NCBI GenBank assembly: GCA_947508055.1
Contig: CANNRR010000006.1
Span: forward strand, 1 to 50,455
DNA from: Burkholderiales bacterium
Lineage (GTDB): Bacteria; Pseudomonadota; Gammaproteobacteria; Burkholderiales; Burkholderiaceae_C
Direction of reading: 5' to 3'
Length of the DNA: 50,455 nt
The notes under the pieces are model-generated. The model saw only the letters and a program-made list of their open reading frames with translations, did no database searches and was not told where the DNA came from. Of the stretch, positions 1-10,000 are shown in pieces; the first letter of the stretch is position 1, and every line of letters starts with the position of its first letter. Made by a program: the position numbers and the translations under genes.

Positions 1-897
1 AGCGGCGAAGTCAAGCTGGGCGGGCTTACGGTCAGTGGTGCCAACATGCACCTTCCTGCCGAGAAACGCCGAATCGGCATGGTGTTTCAGGATTATGCCC
101 TCTTCCCCCATCTTGATGTGGGCCACAATGTGGCCTTTGGCATTCACGATTGGGCTGCAGCCGAACGCGACGCACAGGTTGCCGAGGTACTGGAATGGGT
201 GGGCCTGCGCGGTGCCCAGAATCGCTATCCGCACGAACTCTCCGGTGGTCAACAGCAACGTGTGGCCCTGGCACGCGCGCTGGCACCCAGGCCTCAACTG
301 CTGCTGCTCGACGAGCCTTTCTCCAATCTGGACGTGGACTTGCGCGAACGTCTGGCGCATGAAGTGCGGGGCATTCTGAAAGCCGCCGGCGCCACCGCGC
401 TGTTCGTGACCCATGACCAACTCGAAGCCTTCGCCATCGGTGACATGATTGGTGTCATGCACGAAGGCGCGCTGCACCAGTGGGACGACGCCTATTCCCT
501 CTACCACCGACCGGCCACGCGGTTTGTCGCGGAATTCATTGGTCATGGCGTGTTTGCTCCCGCCACACTGGTCGAAGTGGACGGTCAGACCGTGGTGCAA
601 ACGGTCTTGGGTGAACTGAACAATATGGCCGAATGCCCCTTGCCCTCGGCTTTTGCGTCAGGGCAATGCGACGTGCTACTGCGGGCCGATGACATCGTCC
701 ATGACGACGCGGCACCGGTCAAAGCCGAGATTATTCGCAAGGCGTTTCGCGGCTCCGAGTTTTTGTACACCCTGCGGCTGTCCGGCGGGCAAACCGTGCA
801 AGCCCATGTACCCAGCCACCATGATCACCGGTTAGGGGAGTGGATCGGCATACGAGCCCAGGTGGACCACGTAGTGACCTTCAAGCGTGGGGGTTAA
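1..897 (+). CDS. ABC transporter ATP-binding protein (5' end cut off by window)
   Basis: The reading frame is open from the first base, so the N-terminus with Walker A lies outside the window; 298 codons are visible. It shows a Q-loop (FQDYALFPH), the signature LSGGQQQR, Walker B (LLLLDEPFSNLD) and the switch histidine (VTHDQ). A C-terminal extension of about 130 residues resembles the TOBE-type regulatory tail of the iron(III)/polyamine/sulfate importer ATPases (FbpC, PotA, CysA). It would energise a solute importer at the inner membrane. The substrate cannot be told because the permease and binding-protein genes must lie to the left. Its stop codon overlaps the stop of the convergent acyltransferase gene. 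Confidence 0.9.
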   Translation, partial: SGEVKLGGLTVSGANMHLPAEKRRIGMVFQDYALFPHLDVGHNVAFGIHDWAAAERDAQVAEVLEWVGLRGAQNRYPHELSGGQQQRVALARALAPRPQLLLLDEPFSNLDVDLRERLAHEVRGILKAAGATALFVTHDQLEAFAIGDMIGVMHEGALHQWDDAYSLYHRPATRFVAEFIGHGVFAPATLVEVDGQTVVQTVLGELNNMAECPLPSAFASGQCDVLLRADDIVHDDAAPVKAEIIRKAFRGSEFLYTLRLSGGQTVQAHVPSHHDHRLGEWIGIRAQVDHVVTFKRGG

Positions 898-1628
898 CCC
901 CTCAATTTTGTGATGGTTTCACGCAGATCGGCAGCCCAGGTTCGCCGGTCGCGCCCCTGCGCCAACTCGGGCGACCCAAACTGCACCACCGCCTGCACGT
1001 CGCAGGTACAAAGGGTGCGCCACAATGACTGCCACAGGGTGTCCGCGCCCACATAGCACGGTGCAAAACTGATCGCGCCGGTCCGGCCGTCCACGAATTG
1101 CAAGGCCACGGGCAGGATCGGGGCGTCGGCCGAGATGGCAGCCTGCAGCAAGTTGGCATGAAACGGCAACAAACTGGTGCCGTCACCCGTCGTCCCTTCC
1201 GGAAAAATCGCCAGCACGTCACCATCGTGCAGGCACTGCGCCATCTGGTGCACCACCCGCATGGCATCGCGGCGGGACTCGCGGGTGATGTACAGCGTGT
1301 CGGCCGCGTTGGCCAGTGTGGACACCAAGGGCCAGCGCCCAACTTCGTCTTTGGACACAAAGCGGCAATGCCGGGTTGCATGCATCACCACGATGTCAAC
1401 CCAGGAAATGTGGTTGGCCGCCAGCAGCATCGGACCAGCCACTGGCGGACTACCTTTTACTATCAATTCAATAGCTATGCACGCAAGCATCTCAAGGGCC
1501 CAGACCTGAACCCGCTGATGCTTTTGTTCGGTAGCAAGGCGCGGAAAGACAGTGAGAATGGTCCACACTCCACCCAAAATGTGGAGCACCACGCGCAACA
1601 AGCGCCAGCAGGCACGAACCCGGTTCAC
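894..1628 (-). CDS. plsC: 1-acyl-sn-glycerol-3-phosphate acyltransferase family protein
   Basis: This 244-residue protein has an N-terminal membrane segment (about residues 10-30), the acyltransferase motif NHISWVD (HX4D, the catalytic His-Asp) and the substrate motif FPEGTT. It should acylate lysophosphatidate, or a related lyso-lipid, at the inner membrane. The start is GTG: an in-frame stop lies 11 codons upstream and there is no in-frame ATG between. It lies 42 bp after pyrC' and is probably the last gene of the yqgE-pyr operon. A copy of a 46-bp dispersed repeat (1459-1504) lies inside the coding sequence just before the HX4D motif and encodes the low-constraint stretch around CIAIELIVK. 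Confidence 0.88.
   Translation of the reverse strand: MNRVRACWRLLRVVLHILGGVWTILTVFPRLATEQKHQRVQVWALEMLACIAIELIVKGSPPVAGPMLLAANHISWVDIVVMHATRHCRFVSKDEVGRWPLVSTLANAADTLYITRESRRDAMRVVHQMAQCLHDGDVLAIFPEGTTGDGTSLLPFHANLLQAAISADAPILPVALQFVDGRTGAISFAPCYVGADTLWQSLWRTLCTCDVQAVVQFGSPELAQGRDRRTWAADLRETITKLRG
1459..1504 (+). repeat. 46-bp dispersed repeat, copy A (inside plsC)
   Basis: First of four related copies in the window. Consensus in two parts: GCTATAAATTCAATAGCT then GCTCACGCAGTATCGGCG, ending in GGGGCTATAG. The invariant blocks CTA (columns 2-4), TAGCT (14-18) and CGCA (24-27) are present. The left half, ACTAT..ATAGCT, is an imperfect palindrome. This copy lies in the plsC reading frame and is translated on the minus strand without interrupting it. 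It is the most diverged copy at its right end. Confidence 0.75.
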
Positions 1629-1670
1629 GGCGAGGTGCCAGCTAACAACGCCATCGGCCTACTACCCTGC

Positions 1671-2963
1671 TCATGCCTGATAGGCAAGGTGCCCACCCAC
1701 CAGTGTTGCGCGCACCCGCCCGGGTAACTCGTAGCCACCAAACGGAGTATGGTGACCCTGGCTGCGCAGGGCCGAGGCTTCGACCGTCCAGGCCGCGTAT
1801 GGGTCAAAGATGCAGATATCGGCTGCACCACCCACCACCAACCGCCCGGCGCTATCGGCAAAGTTGCCCAGTGCGGCCCCGACCACCGCTGCTGGTCGAT
1901 GGGTCACGACTCCCAGAGCCTGATTCAGGGCGATGCCACCGTCCTGCGCCCACTTGTACGCCAGGCTGAGTAGCAACTCCAGCCCGGTAGCGCCAGGTTC
2001 GCTTTCGGCAAACGGCAAAGCTTTGGCATCCTCATCCACCGGTGTGTGGTCAGAGACCAGCGCGTCAATCGTGCCGTCGGACAGACCGGCGCGCAAGGCG
2101 TCGCGGTCGGACTGCTGCCGCAAGGGTGGATTAAGACGCATGCGGCTGTCAAAGTAGCCAATGTCCAAATCGATCAGGTGCAGCGAGTTGATGCTCACAT
2201 CGCAGGTAATGGGCAGGCTCTCATGCTTGGCTTGGCGCACCAGCGCCACACCCGCGGCGCTACTGATGCGGCACAGGTGGACGCGCGCCCGGGTGGCCCG
2301 GACCAACTCAAAAATCGTGTGCAGGGCAATGGTCTCGGCCGCTACCGGCACACCGGACAGCCCCAGTCGGGTGGCCAACGGACCGCTGGCCGCCACGCCC
2401 TTGCCCAGGTGCAATTCCTGCGGACGCAACCACACGGTGAGGCCGAAGGTGCTGGCATATTGCAAGGCGCGCAGCATAACCTGGGTGTTTGCCAGGGGCA
2501 CTTCGGCCTGACTGAACCCAATGCACCCCGCCTGAGTCAGGTGCAACATCTCCGTGAGAACTTCGCCCTCCAGGTTGCGCGTCAACGCTCCCAGGGGGAA
2601 CAGGCGCGCCTGTTTCAACTGCTCGGCACGGTGACGCAGCATTTCGACCAGACCGGCTTCGTCCAGCACCGGTTCGGTATCCGGTGGGCAGACCACGCTG
2701 GTCACGCCGCCCGCCACTGCTGCCGCCATCTCGGACGCCAGCATGCCTTCGTGCTCGTGGCCAGGTTCACGCAAGCGCACCGCCAGATCGACCAGACCGG
2801 GCATGACGATGCAGCCGGTGGCGTCGATGGTGGTATCCGGCATAAAATCAGACGCTATATTTTTAATAGCTGCCACCGCAGTATCCACGAGGGCTACATC
2901 GGCTTTTTCATCGTAGCCACTGGCCGGATCGATGACCCGACCGCCCTTGATTAATGTTTTCAT
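1671..2963 (-). CDS. pyrC: Dihydroorotase-like subunit PyrC' (predicted non-catalytic)
   Basis: This 430-residue amidohydrolase-fold protein has the dihydroorotase layout, including PGLVDL..LREPG near the N-terminus and a late SDHTPV. The metal-binding HxH that should follow PGLxD is replaced by A-V-R ([13 protein letters not shown]), so the binuclear zinc site cannot form normally. In Pseudomonas, such inactive PyrC' proteins are structural partners of aspartate carbamoyltransferase. The gene overlaps pyrB by 4 bp (ATGA), which fits a PyrB-PyrC' complex. A catalytic dihydroorotase would then be encoded elsewhere. A 46-bp dispersed repeat (2854-2899) lies within codons for about residues 22-37. 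Confidence 0.9.
   Translation of the reverse strand: MKTLIKGGRVIDPASGYDEKADVALVDTAVAAIKNIASDFMPDTTIDATGCIVMPGLVDLAVRLREPGHEHEGMLASEMAAAVAGGVTSVVCPPDTEPVLDEAGLVEMLRHRAEQLKQARLFPLGALTRNLEGEVLTEMLHLTQAGCIGFSQAEVPLANTQVMLRALQYASTFGLTVWLRPQELHLGKGVAASGPLATRLGLSGVPVAAETIALHTIFELVRATRARVHLCRISSAAGVALVRQAKHESLPITCDVSINSLHLIDLDIGYFDSRMRLNPPLRQQSDRDALRAGLSDGTIDALVSDHTPVDEDAKALPFAESEPGATGLELLLSLAYKWAQDGGIALNQALGVVTHRPAAVVGAALGNFADSAGRLVVGGAADICIFDPYAAWTVEASALRSQGHHTPFGGYELPGRVRATLVGGHLAYQA
2854..2899 (+). repeat. 46-bp dispersed repeat, copy B (inside pyrC')
   Basis: This copy aligns without gaps over 46 bp to the copies at 19010 and 25490. It shares the palindromic GCTAT..AATAGCT half, the central CGCAGTATC and the right-end GGGCTA. 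It is translated on the minus strand as part of pyrC', giving the segment around AAIKNIAS, and leaves the frame intact. Confidence 0.8.
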
Positions 2964-3949
2964 CGCTTAGCACTCCGGGAATCGGCTTCATTGCCTGCAA
3001 CGATGCTCATGACGGCCATGCGCACTGCAATGCCAAAGGTCACCTGCGGCAGGATCACGCTCTGACTGCCATCAACCACCGCCGAGTCAATCTCGACTCC
3101 GCGGTTGATTGGACCGGGGTGCATGACAATGGCATCCGCCTTGGCGAGTTGCAACTTCTCTGGCGTGAGCCCGTAGCTCTTGAAGAACTCATGCATGGAG
3201 GGTAACAACGCACCACTCATACGCTCGTTCTGCAGGCGCAGCATGATGATGACGTCGCAATCCTTGATGCCCTCCTCCAGCGTGTGACAGACCCGCACAC
3301 CCATTTGCGCCATGTCCGACGGCACCAGCGTCTTGGGGCCGACCACGCGCACTTCGGCGCAGCCCAGGGTGGTGAGCGCATGGATGTCGGAACGTGCCAC
3401 ACGCGAGTGCAGCACGTCGCCAACAATGGCCACTGTGAGGTTGGAAAACTCGTTCTTGTAGTGCCGGATGGTGAACATATCCAGCAATCCCTGCGTGGGA
3501 TGGGCATGGCGGCCGTCGCCGGCATTGATCACGTGGACATGGGGCGCCACGTGCTGCGCAATCAGGTAGGGTGCGCCGGATTCGCTGTGGCGCACCACAA
3601 ACATGTCGGCCGCCATGGCGCTCAGGTTGGCAATGGTATCGAGCAGTGACTCACCCTTTGAGGCCGAAGAACGGGCAATGTCCAGATTGATCACGTCCGC
3701 CGAGAGGCGCTTGGCGGCGATCTCGAATGTGGTGCGGGTGCGGGTCGAGTTCTCGAAGAACAGGTTGAAAACGCTCTTGCCACGCAGCAGGGGCACTTTT
3801 TTCACTTCCCGGTCGTTAACCGAGACGAAGTTGGCTGCGGTGTCCAGAATATGCGTCAAGATGCCTTTTGGCAGTCCTTCGATGGACAGCAGGTGAACGA
3901 GTTCCCCGTGTTGATTGAGTTGTGGGTTGCGTTTGTAGAGCATGGTCAT
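2960..3949 (-). CDS. pyrB: Aspartate carbamoyltransferase catalytic subunit
   Basis: This 329-residue enzyme condenses carbamoyl phosphate and aspartate, the committed step of pyrimidine synthesis in the cytosol. Visible signatures are the carbamoyl-phosphate loop FFENSTRTR, the SKGES loop, HPTQGLLD and the late HPGPINRG. No regulatory pyrI gene is nearby, and the neighbouring pyrC' suggests the class in which PyrB assembles with an inactive dihydroorotase. Two starts are possible, ATG at 3949 (overlapping the pyrR stop as ATGA) or ATG at 3943; the overlapping one is chosen for translational coupling. Confidence 0.96.
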   Translation of the reverse strand: MTMLYKRNPQLNQHGELVHLLSIEGLPKGILTHILDTAANFVSVNDREVKKVPLLRGKSVFNLFFENSTRTRTTFEIAAKRLSADVINLDIARSSASKGESLLDTIANLSAMAADMFVVRHSESGAPYLIAQHVAPHVHVINAGDGRHAHPTQGLLDMFTIRHYKNEFSNLTVAIVGDVLHSRVARSDIHALTTLGCAEVRVVGPKTLVPSDMAQMGVRVCHTLEEGIKDCDVIIMLRLQNERMSGALLPSMHEFFKSYGLTPEKLQLAKADAIVMHPGPINRGVEIDSAVVDGSQSVILPQVTFGIAVRMAVMSIVAGNEADSRSAKR

Positions 3950-4488
3950 CGTGCCTTAACGTCAAAACTGAAAACACCAGCCTCGCTGCGGGCCAGAGCC
4001 AACGACTGATTGGGCGCGAGCGTCACGCGCGCCGCAGCAAAATCGGCCTGCACCGGCAGTTCGCGCCCGCCGCGGTCCACCAGCACCGCCAACTTCACAC
4101 TGGCCGGTCGACCGTAGTCAAATAGCTCGTTGATGACGGCGCGCAGCGTGCGCCCGGTGAAGAGCACGTCGTCCAGAACCAGAATGTCGGCACCATTTAC
4201 ATCGAAAGGCAGCACGGTTTGCCCACCAGAAGCCAACCCTCGCTGTGCAAAGTCATCGCGGTGCATGGACGATGAAATCTTGCCGGCCTGGCCGGGCAGG
4301 TTCATGTCTTTTTGCAGGCGCTCGGCCAGCCAGGCACCACCGGAGGTGATACCCACCAAACGAGTGTTCACGCCACAAATCAGCTGCACACCCCGCAACA
4401 ACTCACGGTACAGCGCCTCCGCATCGAGCAATAATGCCCCCACGCTCGCGCCTTGGGACGGCCCCGCGTCGCTCATAGATGGTCTCAC
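3946..4488 (-). CDS. pyrR: PyrR, pyr regulator / uracil phosphoribosyltransferase family
   Basis: This 180-residue phosphoribosyltransferase carries the PRPP-binding motif [13 protein letters not shown]. PyrR proteins bind UMP and, in many bacteria, pyr mRNA; some also make UMP from uracil. I saw no attenuator-like leader directly before pyrB, because the pyrR and pyrB genes overlap, so RNA-binding control here is uncertain. The start is GTG at 4488, overlapping the ruvX stop as GTGA; an ATG at 4476 is the alternative. It lies between ruvX and pyrB in one operon. Confidence 0.92.
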   Translation of the reverse strand: MRPSMSDAGPSQGASVGALLLDAEALYRELLRGVQLICGVNTRLVGITSGGAWLAERLQKDMNLPGQAGKISSSMHRDDFAQRGLASGGQTVLPFDVNGADILVLDDVLFTGRTLRAVINELFDYGRPASVKLAVLVDRGGRELPVQADFAAARVTLAPNQSLALARSEAGVFSFDVKAR

Positions 4489-4913
4489 GGCAAACTCCTT
4501 AAGAACTGTTCCAAAATAATGCAGGCCGATGCGGCATCGGCGTCGCGCGCGCCAGAAGCCAGCGCCTCGGTCGTGCTGTAGCGCTCGTCGACCTCAAACA
4601 CCGGCAGTGAAAACCGTCCATGGAGCTGGCGGCCAAACTTTTTGGCGCGGGCGGTGTTTTCGTGGGCAGCACCGTCAGGGTGATACGGTACGCCGATGAC
4701 AATGGCGTCAGGTTGCCACTCCTTCAGGTGCTTTTCAAGCAAGGTAAACCGTGCATCACCCTGCGCGTGCACCGTCCCAACCGACTGCGCCGAACGCATC
4801 AGGCGATTGCCAACCGCGACCCCCGTCCTTTTAAGGCCAAAATCAATCGCCAGAAATGTCGTCAGCGAAACGGGCACCAGCACCGCCTCAGATGCCAGTG
4901 GCGCCTGGCTCAC
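4485..4913 (-). CDS. ruvX: Putative pre-16S rRNA nuclease / Holliday junction resolvase YqgF
   Basis: This 142-residue RNase H-fold protein has FLAIDFGLKRTGVAVG near the N-terminus, VIGVPYHPDG in the middle, VDERYSTTEA and a late DADAASACIILEQFL. These carry the acidic residues typical of YqgF/RuvX. The family processes the 5' end of pre-16S rRNA and has been linked to Holliday junction cleavage. The start is GTG at 4913 with a GAAGG ribosome-binding site 7 nt upstream. It is the second gene after yqgE, a pairing common in Gram-negative bacteria. Confidence 0.93.
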   Translation of the reverse strand: MSQAPLASEAVLVPVSLTTFLAIDFGLKRTGVAVGNRLMRSAQSVGTVHAQGDARFTLLEKHLKEWQPDAIVIGVPYHPDGAAHENTARAKKFGRQLHGRFSLPVFEVDERYSTTEALASGARDADAASACIILEQFLRSLP

Positions 4914-4968
4914 GGGGTAGCCTTCGTGCAGCGCACTGCGGTACGAGCGCCTTCCTGCCGGGCGACGT

Positions 4969-5568
4969 TCATGCGTGGCCCACCTGCGATGAAATCATCC
5001 AGGCCTGCAAGCCCAGCAACGCCAAAGCTTTGTCGTAGCGCTGCTCCACGGGGGTGTCAAAAATAACGGTTTGGTCGGCGTCTACCGTAAGCCAGCTGTT
5101 TTCACTCAGTTCAGTCTCCAACTGTCCCTCACCCCAGGCCGAGTAGCCCAGCGACACCAGCACCCTGCGCGGCCCTGAACCGCTGGACAACGCTTCGAGC
5201 ACGTCCTTGGAGGTGGTCATTTCAAGGCCACCCGGAATGGTCATGCTGGAGGCATAAAGGGGTTGCTCCGGTTTGTCGGCTTCGGCAAAAATCGATTCAT
5301 GCAGGATAAACCCCCGTTCTATCTGCACCGGACCGCCCTGAAAAACCGGCGAGTCGGTCAAGTCAGTGCGCCGCAGGGGTAAATCCACTTTGCCAAACAA
5401 GGTAGCCATCGTGATGTCGGCCGGCTTGTTGATGACAAGTCCCAGTGCACCATGCGGTGTGTGCTCACAAACATAGACCACGCTTTTGGAGAATATCGCA
5501 TCCTCCAGCCCGGGCATTGCAATCAGAAAGTGATTCGTGAGGTTGAGGAGTGCAGAATCGCCAGACAT
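4969..5568 (-). CDS. yqgE: YqgE/AlgH family protein (UPF0301)
   Basis: This 199-residue protein has family features such as the N-terminal LTNHFLIAMPGLEDAIFS, ALGLVINKP and GGPVQIERGFILH. Its biochemical role is not settled; AlgH was first described as an alginate regulator in Pseudomonas. It is the promoter-proximal gene of the yqgE-ruvX-pyrR-pyrB-pyrC'-plsC run. Only 21 bp separate its start from the divergent photolyase start, so the two promoters must overlap or lie inside the coding ends. Confidence 0.93.
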   Translation of the reverse strand: MSGDSALLNLTNHFLIAMPGLEDAIFSKSVVYVCEHTPHGALGLVINKPADITMATLFGKVDLPLRRTDLTDSPVFQGGPVQIERGFILHESIFAEADKPEQPLYASSMTIPGGLEMTTSKDVLEALSSGSGPRRVLVSLGYSAWGEGQLETELSENSWLTVDADQTVIFDTPVEQRYDKALALLGLQAWMISSQVGHA

Positions 5569-5589
5569 TTCCGAATTTTAGCGGTTGCA

Positions 5590-7083
5590 ATGGAAAAAGA
5601 ATTTGACACTGGCTTGGTATGGTTTCGCCGCGACTTGCGCACCAACGACAACCCGGCGCTGAGCGCTGCGTTACAGCGGTGCACCCGGGTACATTGTGTA
5701 TTCGTATTCGACAGCGCCATCCTGGATGGACTGCCACGCGCCGACCGGCGTGTGGAGTTCATTCGCGAAAGCCTGGTTGAACTGGATACCAGCCTGCGGA
5801 CCATGTCTGGCAAGCCAGAAGCCGGTTTGATCGTACAGCACGGTTTGGCTACACAAACCATTCCCGCGGTGGCGGTGGCGCTGGGTGCGCTGGCCGTTTT
5901 TGCCGCCCACGACTACGAGCCGCAGGCAATCATTCGCGATACGGTGGTGAGCAACACGCTGGCTGCGCAAAGCATTGAAATGCTGACGTTCAAAGACCAT
6001 GTTATTTTTGAGCAACGCGAGGTGCTAACCCAGACTGGCAAGCCCTACGGCGTGTTTACACCCTATATGCGTGCCTGGCTCACACGCCTGGGTGATGCAC
6101 CACCTGCGCAACATGCCATCGCGCCCCATGCCGAGGCACTCACAGCGCGGCCCCCGGCCTATGCCAAGCCCGTGCCCACGCTCGACACGCTTGGTTTTTC
6201 GCCAACCAACCTGAGCGCTCTGGGCATTCACCCGGGCGCTACCGGTGCCGCGAAATTGATCGAAGACTTCTGGGACCGCATCGACAACTATGACCAGACC
6301 CGAAATTTTCCATCGGTCAAAGGCCCGAGCTACCTCGGTGTACACCTGCGTTTTGGAACCGTGTCGATTCGTCAACTGGTCGGCTTGGCCCTGCATCGCA
6401 AGCTGGCGCGTAGCGCCGGGGCCAGCGTTTGGCTGGCCGAGTTGATTTGGCGGGACTTTTACTTCCAGGTGCTGTCCAACTTTCCCCGTGTGGCCCAAAA
6501 CGCATTCAGACCTGAGTACGACCAGATTACCTGGGAACAGGGGACGCATGCCCAAACCCTGTTCAAAGCCTGGTGTCTGGGTGTTACCGGGTACCCGCTG
6601 GTGGATGCGGCCATGGCCCAGCTTAACCAGACCGGGTATATGCACAACCGTCTGCGCATGGTTGCGGGCAGCTTTTTGGTCAAGCACCTGGGGGTAGACT
6701 GGCGATGGGGAGAACGGTATTTTTCGGAAAAACTAAACGACTTTGATTTGTCAGCCAACAATGGGGGTTGGCAGTGGGTCAGTTCCAGTGGCTGCGACGC
6801 ACAACCGTATTTCCGAATTTTCAACCCCATCGCCCAAAGCGAAAAATTTGACGCACAGGGCAAATTCATCAAGCGCTATATCCCGCAATTAGCTGGACTG
6901 AGTGCCAAATCCATCCATGCGCCGTGGCTGGCAAAGCCGGTTGAATTGGCAGCCGCTGGCTGTGTATTGGGCCGCGACTACCCTATGCCCATCGTAGACC
7001 ACGCCGCGGCACGCGCCCTCACGCTGCAGCGCTACGAAGTCATCCGAAAAAGCCGTCAGACCTCAGCGGCGCTCGAGCAATAG
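5590..7083 (+). CDS. phrB: Deoxyribodipyrimidine photo-lyase (class I CPD photolyase)
   Basis: This 497-residue flavoprotein uses blue light to split cyclobutane pyrimidine dimers. It begins with the antenna-domain signature GLVWFRRDLRTNDNP. Its FAD-binding half shows WLAELIWRDFY, GYPLVDAAM, YMHNRLRM and NNGGWQW..GCDAQPYFRIFNP. The frame is open further upstream, but the ATG at 5590 gives the family N-terminus and avoids overlap with divergent yqgE. The 3' end overlaps the convergent chpA gene by 28 bp. The strong CPD-type motifs make a cryptochrome or (6-4) photolyase less likely. Confidence 0.96.
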   Translation: MEKEFDTGLVWFRRDLRTNDNPALSAALQRCTRVHCVFVFDSAILDGLPRADRRVEFIRESLVELDTSLRTMSGKPEAGLIVQHGLATQTIPAVAVALGALAVFAAHDYEPQAIIRDTVVSNTLAAQSIEMLTFKDHVIFEQREVLTQTGKPYGVFTPYMRAWLTRLGDAPPAQHAIAPHAEALTARPPAYAKPVPTLDTLGFSPTNLSALGIHPGATGAAKLIEDFWDRIDNYDQTRNFPSVKGPSYLGVHLRFGTVSIRQLVGLALHRKLARSAGASVWLAELIWRDFYFQVLSNFPRVAQNAFRPEYDQITWEQGTHAQTLFKAWCLGVTGYPLVDAAMAQLNQTGYMHNRLRMVAGSFLVKHLGVDWRWGERYFSEKLNDFDLSANNGGWQWVSSSGCDAQPYFRIFNPIAQSEKFDAQGKFIKRYIPQLAGLSAKSIHAPWLAKPVELAAAGCVLGRDYPMPIVDHAAARALTLQRYEVIRKSRQTSAALEQ

Positions 7084-10000
7084 CTGCGCACCAAGCCCAT
7101 CAATTCGTCTTCCGAGTAAGGTTTGCCAAGATAGTGGTCAACACCCAGCTCTTTGGCATGCTCACGGTGCTTGCCCGCAATACGAGACGTGATCATGATG
7201 ATAGGCAGGTCGCGCAGTTGCGCGTCGGCGCGGATATTGCGCGCCAGGTCGAAACCGTCCATGCGCGGCATTTCTATATCGGATAACACCAAGGTGGGCT
7301 TCTCTTCCTGCAACTTTTCCAGCGCATCCAGTCCGTCAGAAGCAAGCGCCACACGGTAGCCCTCCCGCTTGAGCAGGCGCTGCGTAACCCGGCGAACGGT
7401 GATCGAGTCATCAACCACCAAAATCAGAGGCACTTGGTTGACCACATTGACTGGAGTCGCCACGGTTGACGCATTGCCAGCCGAGTCCGCAGCGCCCTGC
7501 ACCGCAAGCGTGCCCATCTGTCGCGCCTTATCTCCGTACACCGCCGCCAACGCCACCGGGTTGTAAATCAGGGCCACTGCCCCCGACGCCAGCACAGAGA
7601 CCCCCGCCAAGCCTGGCAACTGCGCGAGTTGCGGGCCCAAATTCTTGACCACAACCTCTCGGTTGCCCAACACTTCATCCACATGCAGCGCAAGGCGCTG
7701 ACCCGCGCTTCGGAACACGACCACTGACCGAGTCTTTCCCAGCGCTTCATTGCTGTGTGGGGAAACCTGCAACAAGGCACCTGCCCAGAAGAAGGGCACT
7801 ATCTGGCCGCCCATGTCAAAACCGTCACGCTGATAGGCTTGCTCCAGCACCGCCACGGGCGTGCGCAAGACCGTCTCCACCAATCCAGAGGGGACCCCAA
7901 TGGTGAAGTCGCCAATGCGCAACATCACGACCTGCGTGACCGCTGTTGTCAGCGGCAACACCACCTTGAAAGTGGTACCCAAACCCGGCACGGTCGATGT
8001 TTCAATGCGCCCGCCCAGAGAATTGACTTCGGTTCGGACAATGTCCATACCGATACCCCGTCCCGACAACTCGGTCACGTGATCGGCCGTCGAAAAGCCG
8101 GGCATAAATATCAAGTTGGCTGCATCGCTTTGACTCATCACCGCTTCAGCAGAAATGACGCCGTTGGCAATGGCTTTGGCACGGATTTTGTCAAGATGCA
8201 GTCCGCCACCGTCATCACTGAACGAAACCGAAACGTCGTTACTTTCCTGACTCACCTGAATGGTGATCGTACCCACCGGCGGCTTACTTGCGCCAACCCG
8301 CTCGGACGCACTCTCAATGCCGTGACCGACGCAATTGCGCAGCATATGTTCGAACGCGGGGCCCATGCGGTCCAGTATGCCGCGGTCCATTTCGATGGAT
8401 CCACCGGAAATATCGAGTTTGACCAACTTGCCAGCGTCTTTTGCCGCCTGGCGAACCACCCCATACAGACGCTCGGAAATACTTTCAAACTCGACCATGC
8501 GCGTGCGCAACAGGTCGCGCTGCAGTTCCCGCGCCTGACGCCCTTGGGCAATCAGGTCGTCTTCCGCACCTTCAATCGACCGTTGCAGGTTGCGCTGCAC
8601 GGTAGCCACGTCGTGCACAGATTCGGCCATCATGCGGGTCAGTTCCTGCACGCGCGTAAAACGGTCGAACTCGAGCGGATCAAAAGCCTGTGCGGAATCC
8701 TTGGTCTGGGCCAAACGTGACTGCATCTGTGATTCAGACTGCAGTTCCACATCGCGCAACTGTTGGCGCAAACGATCCAGATTTACGGTGAGGTCTCCCA
8801 ATGAAGAACGCAGTTGGATCAGACGTGCTTCCAAACGGGCACGAGAAATCATGACCTCACCAGCCTGATTGACCAACCGGTCGAGCAACTGCGAACGCAC
8901 GCGAACCGACTGGTTCGCTGACTGGCGCACTGGAGCAACTCCCAAACCGCGCGGCAGCACCTTGACCGGCACGGAAACCGCTTCTACATCCTTCGCCTGG
9001 GCCACTTCGGTGGTCAACTCATCGTGCGCAGGCTCCTTACCCAAAACATCGAACGTTGCCTGCAAGGTATCAAACCGCGTGAGCAACGGTTCCAACTGAA
9101 CGGACTGCACCTGCTCGGTACCAATCTGCTCAATGCTGGACTCCAAGTGGTGGGACATTTCCCCAAGACGCATGGCTCCGGCCAGGCGTGCGCTGCCTTT
9201 GAGCGTGTGCAATACGCGCAACACTTCGGTACGCGCGCTCAAATTGTCGGGACGTGCCACCCATTGACGCAGAGCCGATCCCAACTGCGGAAGGAGCTCA
9301 ATTGCTTCTTCCTCAAAAATCGGAAACAAATCCTCATCCAATTGATCGACCGCATCGATGTCCTCATCTTGCGCCTGCGCAATACTCAGCGGCGCGGCAA
9401 CGATCGACAGTGGGGCAGCGCCGGGCAACTCTACCGGTATCACTGAGGGTGCGGGGTCAGGTGGTGGCGCGATCACCGCCAACTCTTCAATATAGTCGTC
9501 TTCTAACAGAGCGATGTCGTCGTCGAGAGCGTCCACAATCGAATCCATCGTGGGTGCAGGAAACTCAGTCTCAATAATGCGGTGCAGCGCCGCAAGAATG
9601 GACGGATCGGAGTCCTTCAAAAAGCCGGCGGCGAACTGATGCAACAGGCGGCGAATATCTTCTGCCGCATTGGTAAAGACCAGCGCTTGCTCACTCGTAC
9701 CCTGGTGATGGAGTTGGATGTGCTGAAGAGCATGCTCAAGCGCTCGCGCCATGTCAGACAGTGCTACAAAACCAACAGTCGCCGAGCTACCCAACAGGGA
9801 ATGCGCCAGCGTCACCAGCGAATCCGGCAATGGACGTTGCAATTCCAACGCCCATTCGCTGAGCTCGACCTGCAATCGCCGCGACCACTCATCGGCTTCA
9901 TTCAAATAAACGTTGTATAGCGGGATGCTCAAGCGCAGGTGACCAATCACTTTCACCTGCTCTTCTACCTCTTCTACCTCTTCGCCAGCAACTGTCACCT

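Noticed and set aside
2046-2954. Long plus-strand open frame of 302 codons antisense to pyrC'
   Set aside because: It has no recognisable domain, no ribosome-binding site, and mirrors the codon pattern of the clearly real pyrC' gene.
6025-6687. 220-codon minus-strand open frame inside the photolyase gene
   Set aside because: The photolyase motifs on the plus strand are continuous; the antisense frame shows no family features.
7075-7096. Possible fifth copy of the 46-bp repeat (CAATAGCTGCGCACC) at the phrB/chpA junction
   Set aside because: Only the central block matches; the palindromic left half and the right end are absent.
7755-8720. 321-codon plus-strand open frame antisense to chpA
   Set aside because: It lies opposite the kinase core of ChpA and its length is explained by high-GC codon bias.
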